This document shows positions 17,099-26,530 of a stretch of 64,000 nucleotides of DNA, in pieces; the first letter of the stretch is position 1; each line of letters starts with the position of its first letter. The stretch is from Sinorhizobium numidicum (GTDB taxonomy: Bacteria; Pseudomonadota; Alphaproteobacteria; Rhizobiales; Rhizobiaceae), in contig NZ_CP120369.1 of assembly GCF_029892045.1 (NCBI RefSeq), positions 372,001 through 436,000 on the forward strand. Reading direction: 5' to 3'. The translations under genes and the position numbers were made by a program. The notes under the pieces were generated by a model. It searched no databases. It was given only the letters and a program-made list of their open reading frames with translations, and was not told where the DNA came from.

Positions 17099-18675
17099 GC
17101 GTGCGCCTCCTTGATTGTCTGCGCCCCGCTCGTTCGTACTGCTTTCCAATCTGCCGTTCCGTATTGTCTCTTAAAAGAAAGACCGGACGAGATCTCGCCT
17201 CCTGCATGAGTAGCGGTCGCAGCGCCCATCTGAACGGTACCCGCTAACTCAGTGGTACCGATGCGTCCGGCAAAGTGGTAGTAAAGATCCATTGGCGCAG
17301 CGGCGAGCTTCGACCTTAATTCGATCTGCGTCCCGTCAATTTTGCCGAGGCAGGCCCCGCTGTGCCGCTCGCCGTAATGAACGCCTCGAACCTCGTTGCC
17401 GGATGTTTCTAGTTCGAGCCGATGGATGCCGCTGCCTACAGAAAATGTTATGTCCAACAGCCACTCACCTGAGATGTCCTGAACAGGCCTCCCCAAGCTA
17501 ACTTTCGTCGGAGGCACCGTATTAGTGATTACTTCGACAAGCGCCTCCGCAACGACCTCAGGCTCACCGGCTGAGAGGTTCGCGGGGTCTACAAAGAAGG
17601 ACTGTTCCCGGATAGAATAATCGTTCAAAACGATGCGCGGTTCGCCGGACCGTAACCTTTCCGCGATTTCGAACCCTGTGACTGGGGTGAGATCCTTATC
17701 TAAAATAATCTGGAGGCGCGGATTGTGAAATATGTCATCGGCGGGAGCAATCTTGGCCTGGACTCCTGGCAACTCTCTTACCGCTTGCTCAATGATCGTG
17801 AGGTGATCAAGCCATTCAACAGTCCATTGCTGGCGCCGGCTCGATTCGACCCAGTCATGTATCGCCACATATGCGCCGACAATTTCGTCTTTTCCCACTT
17901 TGAGAGAGCGCCCGAAGGACTGGAATGGAGGGCCATTGCGATATGCTGCACGACAAAGAGCTTCACATCCGAGCACTAAGCCGGTGGACTGAGGGCCGCG
18001 CAGATACTTTCCGATCGAGTAAATAGTAATACTGGCACCTGAGCTTAACAATTGATCTGGGAATTGTGGAGCACTTCCTGCCGCATCTACTATTATCGGA
18101 ATGTTGAATCGCCTTCCAATCTCACAGATTCTCGAATACTCAACGGAGGACGCACTAATCGCCGATCTGACCAGAAAGATGGCAGCGGCGTTACGTCTCG
18201 CTGCGATCCGCTTAATCTCTTCGCTCGAAGAAGCTATACGAATATCTGCCCCTGCAGCTCTGATGGCGGCCTCGTAGGCAGTCCTGTTGTCGTGGGGAAT
18301 AATGACCGTTTTGCCAGTATTGTGCGGCAGCATGACCATCTTCTCAGGGTCGTTTCCAGCAATGGCGCCGGCGACTGCCAACGTAATGCCAGCCGCACTT
18401 CCGGCGGAGATAAAGCCCCATTGTGCGCCAGTAAGTTTTGCCAATTCTCTCCCGACGCAGTCGTTTAACTCTTCAATGTCAACGAAGGCCTCTGCCGCGG
18501 CGCGCATAGCATCCAGCACTCGTTCGGAGGGATTGCAGCCTCCGTAGCTTGTCCGCACACCGGCGCAGTTAATTAGCGGTTCCACGCCTAACGATCGATA
18601 GATCCAGCCAGGATTCGGGCGGTGGATCGGGTTCACTTGGGGACAACTGACGGTCCTCGCTGAACGAGTATTCAT
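17095..18675 (-). CDS. SelA-like PLP-dependent enzyme with extra C-terminal beta domain
   Basis: About 526 residues. Residues ~15-390 resemble the selenocysteine synthase / D-glucosaminate-6-phosphate ammonia-lyase group of fold-type I PLP enzymes: SLGVEPLINCAGVRTSYGG, WGFISAGSAAGITLAVAGAI, PIIVDAAGSAPQFP and the PLP lysine in YSIGKYLRGPQSTG. Residues ~400-526 form a separate beta-rich domain (ISGEWLLDITFSVGSGIHRL, later DLYYHFAGRIGTTELAGTVQ) of a kind seen in some amidohydrolase-like and SelA-like proteins. The substrate is unknown; family chemistry suggests beta-elimination or replacement on an amino compound. An alternative start at 18735 has a better AGGGA site. Confidence 0.7.
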   Translation of the reverse strand: MNTRSARTVSCPQVNPIHRPNPGWIYRSLGVEPLINCAGVRTSYGGCNPSERVLDAMRAAAEAFVDIEELNDCVGRELAKLTGAQWGFISAGSAAGITLAVAGAIAGNDPEKMVMLPHNTGKTVIIPHDNRTAYEAAIRAAGADIRIASSSEEIKRIAARRNAAAIFLVRSAISASSVEYSRICEIGRRFNIPIIVDAAGSAPQFPDQLLSSGASITIYSIGKYLRGPQSTGLVLGCEALCRAAYRNGPPFQSFGRSLKVGKDEIVGAYVAIHDWVESSRRQQWTVEWLDHLTIIEQAVRELPGVQAKIAPADDIFHNPRLQIILDKDLTPVTGFEIAERLRSGEPRIVLNDYSIREQSFFVDPANLSAGEPEVVAEALVEVITNTVPPTKVSLGRPVQDISGEWLLDITFSVGSGIHRLELETSGNEVRGVHYGERHSGACLGKIDGTQIELRSKLAAAPMDLYYHFAGRIGTTELAGTVQMGAATATHAGGEISSGLSFKRQYGTADWKAVRTSGAQTIKEAHA

Positions 18676-18783
18676 CCCCGAGACTTCATAGCCGCTGGCA
18701 GCGCTGCTCGGTGAAAATGACGACCTTATGAACATGGCGCGATCCCTGAAAGCGGCGGCACAATGCCTAACGTTGCCGATCAA

Positions 18784-19148
18784 CTAGCGGCAAAGCCTTC
18801 GATGAGATAATTCACTCCCACGCCGCTCTCGACAGCGCGGGCTAGGGCATTCTTGACGGCGGCAACAGAACAGCTGCGAGCGTGACCATAGCGCGATCTG
18901 CATGGCGCGTTTGCGGAAAACCAAGCACGTACCGTGCCAGATGAAATTGCCTCTTTAAATCAATGTAATAGCTCAACGCTGCTATGTCGCATTTCCGACA
19001 TTGTCTGACATCAATGAGCATCGGCGCCGCCACGGCGATCAAGAAATAAACAGACGCTGAAGATCAGACCCCGGATCAAAAATGTTCCTATCGATGCTGC
19101 GGTCCAAGTCAGCGACTATTGGTTCGCTTCTCCCCATTGTCTTTGCGA
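18784..19148. other. 365-bp gap, probable promoter region of the SelA-like operon
   Basis: No gene was recognised. It separates the AsnB-type gene from the SelA-like gene, so the cluster may be two transcripts. At 18985-19000 lies TGTCG-N6-CGACA, a short inverted repeat that could be an operator. Confidence 0.35.
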
Positions 19149-21044
19149 TCAGACGTGCTGTTGCAGAAAGAGTTCCAGGTTACACAACAGCCAGACCTGT
19201 TTTCCAAACGCGTCGTTAGGAGACGAGCTACTGCGCCGGTACCACTCTCGGACCGCGTCCATGTCGAAGAACTGCTCGGAAGCAGAGCAGCTCGAGAACA
19301 AACGTCTCCGGAAGGAGGAAGATGCTTCGCTCGTTGCCCATTTGCCCAAGGGAAGAGCAAAACCAACTTTCCTCCGCTTAAGCACCTCAGCCGGCAGTGC
19401 GTTTCGATAAAGGTCCCGAAGAATTACCTTTGTGGTGTCGGCTCGTTCACTAAAAGCAGTTATTGGTCTGCAGAGAGCATAAAGCAGGTGGAATATCGAC
19501 CGCCATCGGATGACATCCAGCTTTGGCAACGACAGAGCATGACCTATCACCCTGTCATCGACGAACGGGACCCGTGCTTCGATACCGGCTGCCATTGTAG
19601 TATTGTCCACCATTTCAAGAAGTGCCGGGAGATGATGACGCAACAAGAACTGTGTGACACGTGAAAACAGGTTGTCGCCCGCCTCTTCGAATTCGTCACG
19701 AAGCATTGATGCCTGCTTCACTCCCGCGTCGGCCAGGGCACTACGGCAGTTCTTGTTGAAAAGGGACAGCTTCGCGTCCTCGGGAAAGTGGCAATAGTGC
19801 CTAAGAAAGAAATCAAACTGCGAAGGCTGGAACGGCGCTATGCCCAGTCGTTTTCGTGCGGCTGTTGACCAGCTGCTGGGCAGCGCGGCAAGCAACCGCG
19901 CGCGGGCATAATCAAAATCGAGTCGATAAAGGCGACTATAGCCCGCGAAAAGCTCATCAGCGCCCTCGCCCGTTAGCACAACTTTGTGTTCGGCGGATAC
20001 TGCTCGGGCAAGTGCAAACATTGCAACTTCATTGTGCATGCCAAGTGGGTGGCAACGAAGGGCGATCAGTTGTGATACGAGGGAAACATCATCAGGCGGT
20101 GGAATCTCAACAACCCGATGCTCAAGGCCGAACTTTGCGGCGACTGATCTGGCGTAGGGTGACTCATCGTATCCATCGCCTACGACTGCACCCGTGAAGC
20201 AAATGGGAGAGAGCATTGTCCTTTGGGCTATCTCGGAAATGATGATGCTTGAGTCTATCCCACCTGAAAGTAACGCTGCGACAGGGACGTCGCTGACGGT
20301 ATGAACGGTTACGGAATCGCCAAGTTGCTCCCGCAAAGACAACTTGCCAGCGTCTTCATTCTTGGCGCTTGACAGCTGCCACCATTCATGAATAACCGAA
20401 CAGCCATTGGCTATTTCCAGGTAGTGCCCCGGCGGCACCTTCTTTATACGTTCGAAAAAAGACCCGTCACCATAAACGGCGCGAAAGGAGAGGAAAGATG
20501 AAATCGCCTCTATGCTGATTGTGGTTCTGGTCTCCGGCCAACGGAGAATCGCGGAAGGTTGAGAGGCAAACAGAATACGTCCGGACAGCTCCATATAGTA
20601 AAGAGGTTTTATTCCCATACGATCACGAACGAGAAAAGAACGGCCGCTTGATCGATCATAAAGGCCGAAGGCGAACATGCCTCTGAGTCGTTGCAGACAA
20701 TCCATACCCCATCGGTGGAATGCTTTACACAGGACTTCGGTATCCGAGGAACTCCGAAAATGATATCCGGCCGCCTTCAATTCGGCATGGAGATCCCGGT
20801 AATTGAAGATTTCTCCGTTGTAGGTGAGAACAACGTTGCATTCGGGATCGACGAATGGCTGATTGGAACGATCATCAACGTCGATGATCGCCAGTCGGCG
20901 GTGGCCGAATCCGACAGCCTCGTCGACGTAAACTCCCACGCCATCGGGACCGCGATGAGCAAGCGCGTCAGTGCATTTACGCACTAGTTTTGCTGAAATC
21001 GAATCACCACGCGTAAAGTTGACTAATCCGAATATTCCGCACAT
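19149..21044 (-). CDS. AsnB-type glutamine-dependent amidotransferase (asparagine synthase family)
   Basis: 631 residues, typical for the family. It starts MCGIFGLV with the catalytic Cys2 of a class II glutaminase (residues 1-~215; HRGPDGVG, FGHRRLAIID, TYNGEIFNYRD, SSSDTEV). The synthetase domain has the PP-loop ATP site VAALLSGGIDSSIIIS and VVLTGEGADELFAGYSR. Such enzymes transfer ammonia from glutamine to an ATP-activated carboxylate. In a biosynthetic cluster the substrate is often not aspartate. Transcribed after the formyltransferase (92-bp gap). Confidence 0.85.
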   Translation of the reverse strand: MCGIFGLVNFTRGDSISAKLVRKCTDALAHRGPDGVGVYVDEAVGFGHRRLAIIDVDDRSNQPFVDPECNVVLTYNGEIFNYRDLHAELKAAGYHFRSSSDTEVLCKAFHRWGMDCLQRLRGMFAFGLYDRSSGRSFLVRDRMGIKPLYYMELSGRILFASQPSAILRWPETRTTISIEAISSFLSFRAVYGDGSFFERIKKVPPGHYLEIANGCSVIHEWWQLSSAKNEDAGKLSLREQLGDSVTVHTVSDVPVAALLSGGIDSSIIISEIAQRTMLSPICFTGAVVGDGYDESPYARSVAAKFGLEHRVVEIPPPDDVSLVSQLIALRCHPLGMHNEVAMFALARAVSAEHKVVLTGEGADELFAGYSRLYRLDFDYARARLLAALPSSWSTAARKRLGIAPFQPSQFDFFLRHYCHFPEDAKLSLFNKNCRSALADAGVKQASMLRDEFEEAGDNLFSRVTQFLLRHHLPALLEMVDNTTMAAGIEARVPFVDDRVIGHALSLPKLDVIRWRSIFHLLYALCRPITAFSERADTTKVILRDLYRNALPAEVLKRRKVGFALPLGKWATSEASSSFRRRLFSSCSASEQFFDMDAVREWYRRSSSSPNDAFGKQVWLLCNLELFLQQHV

Positions 21045-21136
21045 GTCAGCCCGCCTCGCAACTTTCTTGTTTGATGCCGCGTAACTCCGTGGGGCTACGC
21101 GCCCTCACGGCAGGAAGTGTCGAGGAATCGCAACTC

Positions 21137-21946
21137 TCATTTGTTCCCCTGCGCTGACGGGGGCCAGTTCAAACGCTGCAGGAGATCACTTCCGGCTAAG
21201 CGTCGGCAGAGCCAATCCGGCGGTGTGATGCGTGGAGGGAGGAAGAGTGCGCGAAACAGGCGCTGCAATTCGTCCTCCGATCGGGGCGCATCTTCTGAGG
21301 CAATCAGGTCGTCCATCGCCGACAAAGGATAAAATCTAGCGCGGCGTTGACCACTGGCTATCAGGCTGCTTTGGTCAACGGCCGTCGAGGAACCGTCCAA
21401 GAGGCGAAGCCAAGTCAAACAAAATAGCGGAAATCCGTACTCTTGAGCTCTCAGGTCGAGGCTTATCGCGGTCTCATCCGGTTGGATGGGAAATTCCAGC
21501 TCAGCGATGATGTCTCCGGTGTCGACCCGTTCAAACAGATGGTGGATCGTGACACCAAAAACCTCTTCTCGGTTAATAATGGCGTGTGTGCGAGCGAAGC
21601 TTCCACGATACTGCGGCAAAGGAGCCGGGTGAAAATTGATACCACCGTTTGACGCACGCTGCAGCACATTCTGTGGAAAGACATGATTCCACATGACGCT
21701 TACGATAAAGTTGTAATCCGCGCCGGCAGCCTCGCACTCGTCAAGATAAGGGATGTCGTGTTTATCGGACACTTCCCAAAGTTCAGGCTGCCCCTCCGAA
21801 GGCCACCAAGTCGGTCCGTCTCGGGGCGCGCCTAATATCGCAGTAACCTTATTCGTTCCAGGCGCAGAGAGGAGATAGTTGAGGCATTTGGTCGCTAACG
21901 GCCGAGTGCCCGCGAATAAAATGCGAGAAGATGCCAGTGGAACCAT
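21137..21946 (-). CDS. Formyltransferase-family protein (Fmt-like fold)
   Basis: 269 residues with the 10-formyltetrahydrofolate-dependent transferase core: ILFAGTRPLATKCLNYL, then the catalytic-loop region GGINFHPAPLPQYRGSFART (Asn and His of the N-x-H...D triad), and VTIHHLFERVDTGDIIAELE with the Asp. It lacks the full C-terminal tRNA-binding domain, so it is not the housekeeping methionyl-tRNA enzyme. It probably N-formylates a small amine or sugar in the surrounding pathway. Confidence 0.75.
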   Translation of the reverse strand: MVPLASSRILFAGTRPLATKCLNYLLSAPGTNKVTAILGAPRDGPTWWPSEGQPELWEVSDKHDIPYLDECEAAGADYNFIVSVMWNHVFPQNVLQRASNGGINFHPAPLPQYRGSFARTHAIINREEVFGVTIHHLFERVDTGDIIAELEFPIQPDETAISLDLRAQEYGFPLFCLTWLRLLDGSSTAVDQSSLIASGQRRARFYPLSAMDDLIASEDAPRSEDELQRLFRALFLPPRITPPDWLCRRLAGSDLLQRLNWPPSAQGNK

Positions 21947-22074
21947 AGCTCGTCACCGTGGTTGCGGTCGCTTCTTTCGTAAAGTCGAGTTGAGATCGCC
22001 CGAGTTGTCTGCCATTTCGAGCCGAAAGCGAGATACCTGCTGGGCATCTTTGTATTTCCAAGCAAGCGCAGAAA

Positions 22075-22983
22075 CTAAACCTTCCTGCCGATCATCTGGA
22101 TGCAGCCGTCACCAAACCAAAATCTCGCAACCGGGTGGTCGTAGTTGAGGTACATTGGAGCGAGATAGCGGCGGAGATTGTGAAAGCCTTTGGTATACCG
22201 CGAAATTCTTCGCACATCGCTGAAGCCATTCTCGGCGAACCATGAGCGAATTTGCTCTTCGGTAAAATCGAATTCGTGATATGTCGGCGCCTGGAGCCGG
22301 TCGCGCAGAGTCACGAAAAGGTCGTCATCGAACAGGCTCCGAACGAAGTCGTCTTCGCCTTCAAGAAGAGGGCATTCGTTTTGGTTCTTGACGGCTAGCA
22401 GCCAATTGAGCGCCTCCTTCGCTGTCCGCCCGTCAAGATCGTCGATCGTCCGCCGGAACCCAGCATCGGACGTATAGAGCGCGCGTAGGTGATTGATGCA
22501 ACGATAGAGAACTCCGTTTCCAGTGCCCATGATGGTCAGGAAGAAATGGCCGCTCGGTCGCGTCACTCGCGCCAGTTCATCAAAGCCCCGTCGCGGATCA
22601 GCCGTGTGGGGCAAGACACCCGCGCAATGCACCAAATCAAAATCTCGGTCATCAAAAGGCAAGTCCAACACGCTCCCGCCAACGAGCGCCGATCTCATGC
22701 CGAAACTCGAAAGGCGCCGCGCAGCACAATCCATCCACTCCTGCCCAAGCTCGAGCGAGGTGACCTTTGCGGCACCCTTTTCTAGAAATGCAAAGGATGC
22801 ATTTGCGTTGGACCCGCAGCCGGCGTCGAGAATACTAAGTCCTTTGAAGCCACCGGGATCGAATCCGAAGTATTCTTCGTCGACCAACGAGACCAATCTG
22901 GTGAAGATATGCTCGTCATTCTCTTGCTGCCGCTGGTGACGATCAAAAACCGCGCGTGTTTCGATTTCAAGAGTCGTTTCCAT
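22075..22983 (-). CDS. SAM-dependent methyltransferase
   Basis: 302 residues. Motif I is LSILDAGCGSNANASF; then KVTSLELGQEWMD, VLDLPFDDRDFDLVHCAGVL, HTADPRRGFDEL and a long C-terminal part (HEFDFTEEQIRSWFAENGF). The ATG at 22983 has an ideal GGAGGAG site; an in-frame GTG 15 bp upstream is less likely. It follows the CDP-alcohol phosphotransferase with an 18-bp gap, so it is in the same transcript. Confidence 0.8.
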   Translation of the reverse strand: METTLEIETRAVFDRHQRQQENDEHIFTRLVSLVDEEYFGFDPGGFKGLSILDAGCGSNANASFAFLEKGAAKVTSLELGQEWMDCAARRLSSFGMRSALVGGSVLDLPFDDRDFDLVHCAGVLPHTADPRRGFDELARVTRPSGHFFLTIMGTGNGVLYRCINHLRALYTSDAGFRRTIDDLDGRTAKEALNWLLAVKNQNECPLLEGEDDFVRSLFDDDLFVTLRDRLQAPTYHEFDFTEEQIRSWFAENGFSDVRRISRYTKGFHNLRRYLAPMYLNYDHPVARFWFGDGCIQMIGRKV

Positions 22984-23001
22984 AACTCCTCCTCCCACCG
23001 T

Positions 23002-23619
23002 CTACGATGTAAATGCTGTCGCCAGCAGCGCAATCGAAGCCCCTGCCGCAAGCGCGAGATTCGTCAACCTCAACGCGTTCCCGGTCCCGGGATATTTGAG
23101 ATTGGAGAGATGAAGTACGGACAATATCAACGCTGCGCCGATCAAAATAGCGCCGAGTTGCTGGATCACGAAAAGGCGGTTTGCGGCAAAGATCGTCGCC
23201 AATACAAACAGGTCATTGTTCAACGGCAGCCCTCTGCTGAATCCGTCTGCATCCAGCCCAAACGTCGAAAAGTAGCTGAGGCGGAGAGCTCCTGACAGGA
23301 CGAGGCAGACAGCGGCCAGAAAGGCCGGACCAGAGAACGCGTTGAAACATAAGATTAGCACAGCCGGAAACACGGCTGCGTAGACTAGATCCGCAAATCC
23401 ATCGAAGGCGGCTCCGACTTGCGCCGTTGGAGCCGATCTATTTGAGGAGCTTTTGGCGATCATGCCGTCCGCGTCATCCGCAAGAAGCGCCCACAAGGCA
23501 AAACAGATGCCGATTTCAAACTGCCCAACCATAGCAAAGTATATAGCGGTCGTAGCGAAGATGAGTCCAAGCGCCGTGACGGCATTTGCAGCATCGAAGA
23601 GATATTTTATCATCGCCAC
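23002..23619 (-). CDS. CDP-alcohol phosphatidyltransferase-family membrane enzyme
   Basis: 205-residue integral membrane protein with about six hydrophobic segments. It carries the family motif D-x2-D-G-x2-A-(R/K)...G-x3-D-x3-D as DDADGMIAK then GAAFDGFAD. The gap between A-K and the G is 12 residues where PssA/PgsA enzymes have 8-9, and Arg is replaced by Lys, so its donor or acceptor may be atypical. These enzymes displace CMP from a CDP- or CMP-activated substrate with an alcohol. With a phosphonate cytidylyltransferase 5 kb away, a CMP-phosphonate donor is conceivable (inference). The start is GTG 23619 or ATG 23613. Confidence 0.78.
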   Translation of the reverse strand: MAMIKYLFDAANAVTALGLIFATTAIYFAMVGQFEIGICFALWALLADDADGMIAKSSSNRSAPTAQVGAAFDGFADLVYAAVFPAVLILCFNAFSGPAFLAAVCLVLSGALRLSYFSTFGLDADGFSRGLPLNNDLFVLATIFAANRLFVIQQLGAILIGAALILSVLHLSNLKYPGTGNALRLTNLALAAGASIALLATAFTS

Positions 23620-24898
23620 TCAAATCACCTATCCATTGGTCACTCATCTCGTCAAATTAATATTGAATGTTCTTCGAGCCGCAATCAAGCACAATTCGGG
23701 CATATGATCAGATATATTCGAATACGGCTCCCTTGTGCGGCCTGTAGAGATAAGATATATTGCGCTCTACACATCGCAAATCGACCATGCTCGGCGGGCA
23801 TTGAGCCCGATCTGGTGGAACAGTCAGATATGGTACCTTGCGCAATTGTGGCTGGGCCCGTGCCAGGGTAAAAGTTTTGGGCGCTGCGCTCCTGATGATG
23901 AGAGCTGGGTCGTTCCACTTCGGCACCAGCTTACGGCATTTACCCCGAGTGCGGACGGCGGAGCCGATATGGCTGGCTAACCTGCAGTCTTCAGGGCTTC
24001 CGGCTGGGGCCAGTTGAAGCTTATTTACTGGGACGGCAAAGATTTCTGACTTAAGCGAGGCGACTTTCCCTGCCCGGCGTCGAAGGGTGGCGCGGTGGAC
24101 CTGACAACTTGCTATGTGGGGAGGATTGATTGGCGGCGTCCGGACCAGTGTTCGCCTCCTGCGGGTCGGGCGATTTATCTTTATGAATCTACTTGTTTTC
24201 GTGGCTAGGCTATTCTTCGTGACCTGTGGTGGCCGGATGCATGCGGAATGCCCCCGAAAATCGGATCTGGACGTATGCCCGCGGTCAACGTCCCTGGCGG
24301 GCGCTGCTGCACCAGGCGCGGTCTACTACTTTGCTCGCGAAGGAAGACCTCGTCCACCATCACCTCAGGCAGGCGAGCGGCATCCTTCAAGCTGAGCAAT
24401 GGGTACGCGACTTCCATGATATCTGAAACTCGAATAAATTCGAGATCGCGTGCGAGGCCCTCGATAGCATCGGCGCGCTTTGCGACATGCCGGCGCCACA
24501 AACACTTGTGTACCGCTTCATGAAGTCGCCTCGTCTTTTCTCCTCGACAGGCGATCAAAGACTGATCACCTCTCAAACCAGTCCCACTCAAACGCGAGAT
24601 TCTGCATACTGCATCACGCAAAAGCATGGCCGATTCGCCCCAACCTCGGTGCGAGATGCCGTGATCCCTTCACCCCCTCCGAGTTGTGCTGCTGCTCATG
24701 GCTTATCCTGACGCATCTGCTTGATAAACCAAAAATTATCGGGCGTGCATTTTCCTGCAAAATGAGTGAGCGCCCATGGCATGGCAGCTCAAGTGCTTGG
24801 TTTCAGAGGCTACCTGCCGTCCAGCGAAGACTGGTGACGACATACGAAACCACATGAATTGGGTCTGAACTGCTAGCACACCGTAGAATCAGCATGCT
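23620..24898. other. 1.3-kb region without a recognised gene
   Basis: Presumably contains the promoter of the minus-strand cluster at its left end; a TTGACG-like -35 lies about 40-50 bp before the start at 23619. Several overlapping frames exist (for example a 140-codon minus-strand frame at 24205-24627), but none shows a recognisable family or a good ribosome site. Confidence 0.4.
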
Positions 24899-24917
24899 AT
24901 GCTCGATTTTCGAGCAT
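24899..24917. promoter_or_regulatory. Inverted repeat, possible operator of the FadR/FCD-type regulator
   Basis: ATGCTCGA-TTT-TCGAGCAT is a perfect 8-bp inverted repeat with a 3-nt spacer, about 100 bp before the GntR-type gene at 25020. No T-run follows, so it is unlikely to be a terminator. Confidence 0.4.
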
Positions 24918-25019
24918 CATACGATCCTCACAATCGGTTCATCCGCTTCATTGGTGAAAATCTTATCCGCTTTCGTGGCTACGTCAGGTGACGGGTGAAG
25001 GACCTCGGGAAGGAATAGC

Positions 25020-25736
25020 TTGGAGATGTGGCTCTGTGAAAAATTGCCCCAGTGTCGTGGAATAGAAATGCCGAGTTTAGCTTGTGGGCCCACGATGCGC
25101 GGAAAAGCCGATCGAGCCTACGATGCGGTCCTGCAGTTGCTCTATAGCTGCACTCACATGCCAGGGCAGCATCTTAATGAAAAAGAGCTAGCCTCCAAAC
25201 TCAACATCGGCCGGACTCCAGTTCGCGAAGCACTGATCCGGCTCGCTGCAGAAGGAAGGATCGTATCCGTTCCTCGAGAAGGCTTCTTCACGCGGCCATT
25301 GCTCGAGTGGGCTCTGCTGGATTCCTACATCATAGCCCGCCAAATTCTCACCTTTGCACTAACGCGTGTACAGCCCCGAGCATCCCACCACTCTTTGTCC
25401 TCCGATGTGTCATCTCCGTCGGTACTCGCTCTCCAGGCGGAAACGATATTCGCGGTGATAGCGCAGGGGTCGTCAAGCTGCGAGCTTTGCCAGATCATCG
25501 AGAAATTTTGTTTTGGCTCCCATCCTCTGCGCATGGAAATAGCCGCGTCAGAGCTCTCTCCTGGTTTCGAGGCGAGTCTCGCAAGGCTCACAGACGTCAT
25601 GCCTCAGTTCGGCAAGACGCCGGACGTGGTGAAATCCGCATTGATGAACCACTTAGATTTTGAGGAAGCAGCGATACCCGGGGTTCTACAAGAGTTCAGC
25701 AGACGACGGCTGGAAAGCTTCCCGTTAATCACGTAG
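25020..25736 (+). CDS. GntR-family regulator (FadR/FCD-like)
   Basis: 238 residues. The winged helix is at residues ~35-100 (RAYDAVLQLLYSCTHMPGQH, ELASKLNIGRTPVREALIRL, VSVPREGFF). The C-terminal helical part is short and diverged from the FCD metal-binding domain, and I do not see its conserved His set. Start taken as the TTG at 25020 after GGAAGGA; ATGs at 25026, 25068 or 25095 are possible. It lies upstream of the phosphonate genes on the same strand, separated by an IS remnant, so control of them is possible but unproven. Confidence 0.7.
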   Translation: MEMWLCEKLPQCRGIEMPSLACGPTMRGKADRAYDAVLQLLYSCTHMPGQHLNEKELASKLNIGRTPVREALIRLAAEGRIVSVPREGFFTRPLLEWALLDSYIIARQILTFALTRVQPRASHHSLSSDVSSPSVLALQAETIFAVIAQGSSSCELCQIIEKFCFGSHPLRMEIAASELSPGFEASLARLTDVMPQFGKTPDVVKSALMNHLDFEEAAIPGVLQEFSRRRLESFPLIT

Positions 25737-25739
25737 ACG

Positions 25740-26092
25740 TGTGAGTGCACTGCGACGACGTCGTCGCTCCACGCACCTCTGTTGATGCCTGGTTGATGGG
25801 CGGTGTTGGCGCGAGCGTTGTCTTTCGTGGTGGCGCGACTGACGTCCTCGGCGGGATTGACGTCGAGCATCCAACGCAAGCGGTTTTCGATCTCCCACCG
25901 GGAGCGGCTGATGGTGAGCGCGCTCGGGCTGATTGCAGCAGATACCATAAACAGGCGCGACGCCCAGCATGGCCTCGTCGCGTAGGCTGGTGAGGCTGCC
26001 ATCAGCGCGGTTGGTGCGGCGATGACCTCGGCCAGGCGCTCGATTTGGCCGGCTTCGCTTGTGCCACAGCCGCCTTTTCCGGCCGCTACCAA
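25740..26092 (-). mobile_element. ISAs1-family transposase remnant
   Basis: The minus strand encodes MVSAAISPSALTISRSRWEI and ENRLRWMLDVNPAEDVSRAT, matching the conserved W-x-IENxLHWxLDVxFxED region near the C-terminus of ISAs1/H-repeat transposases. The match then drifts out of frame, and no full-length gene or terminal repeats are visible. Confidence 0.6.
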
Positions 26093-26530
26093 ATGATGGC
26101 AGTTGCCCTTTAGCGCGAGTATGTGGTCCCGCGCGGTTCGCAGGCAGCCTCAGCCGCGGGTATGGCAGTGAGTGGCGTGACGATTTTGGCGTTCACAGCA
26201 AGCCTATCGCCTCACTGATGATGGAGTTCGGAATTCAAAAGCGCCTGCTCATCGGCATACGGACCATTATCGGCCATCGCGTGCTCTGTCTTGTAAAACA
26301 TGCGGCGGTAAGTTGGAGGCCTGGATTAGACGGTAGAAACCTCTTGGAGATTGAGGACAACAAACGGATAGCTTGGGCTGGCAAAAGGTGCCTTCGCCAT
26401 GCGTGTCGTTGGAATTATTTTCGCATTGTGACAAATATATCTGCTGGCACATTTATTAGAATAATCAATGGCTTACTTGCTTTTTTCTGAGATGGGGCCC
26501 ACTCTCCAGTCTCAGGAAGGAAGCATAACA
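26093..26530. other. Leader and promoter region before the phosphonate operon
   Basis: No reliable gene. The last ~130 bp are AT-rich and should hold the promoter for the PEP mutase gene. A good GGAAGG ribosome site precedes the ATG at 26531. Confidence 0.4.

Noticed and set aside
24205..24627. 140-codon minus-strand frame
   Set aside because: No recognisable domain, no good ribosome site and overlapping alternative frames of similar length.
26440..26465. TGGCAC sequence suggesting a sigma54 promoter before pepM
   Set aside because: The -12 GC at the required 10-bp spacing is missing (AG instead).
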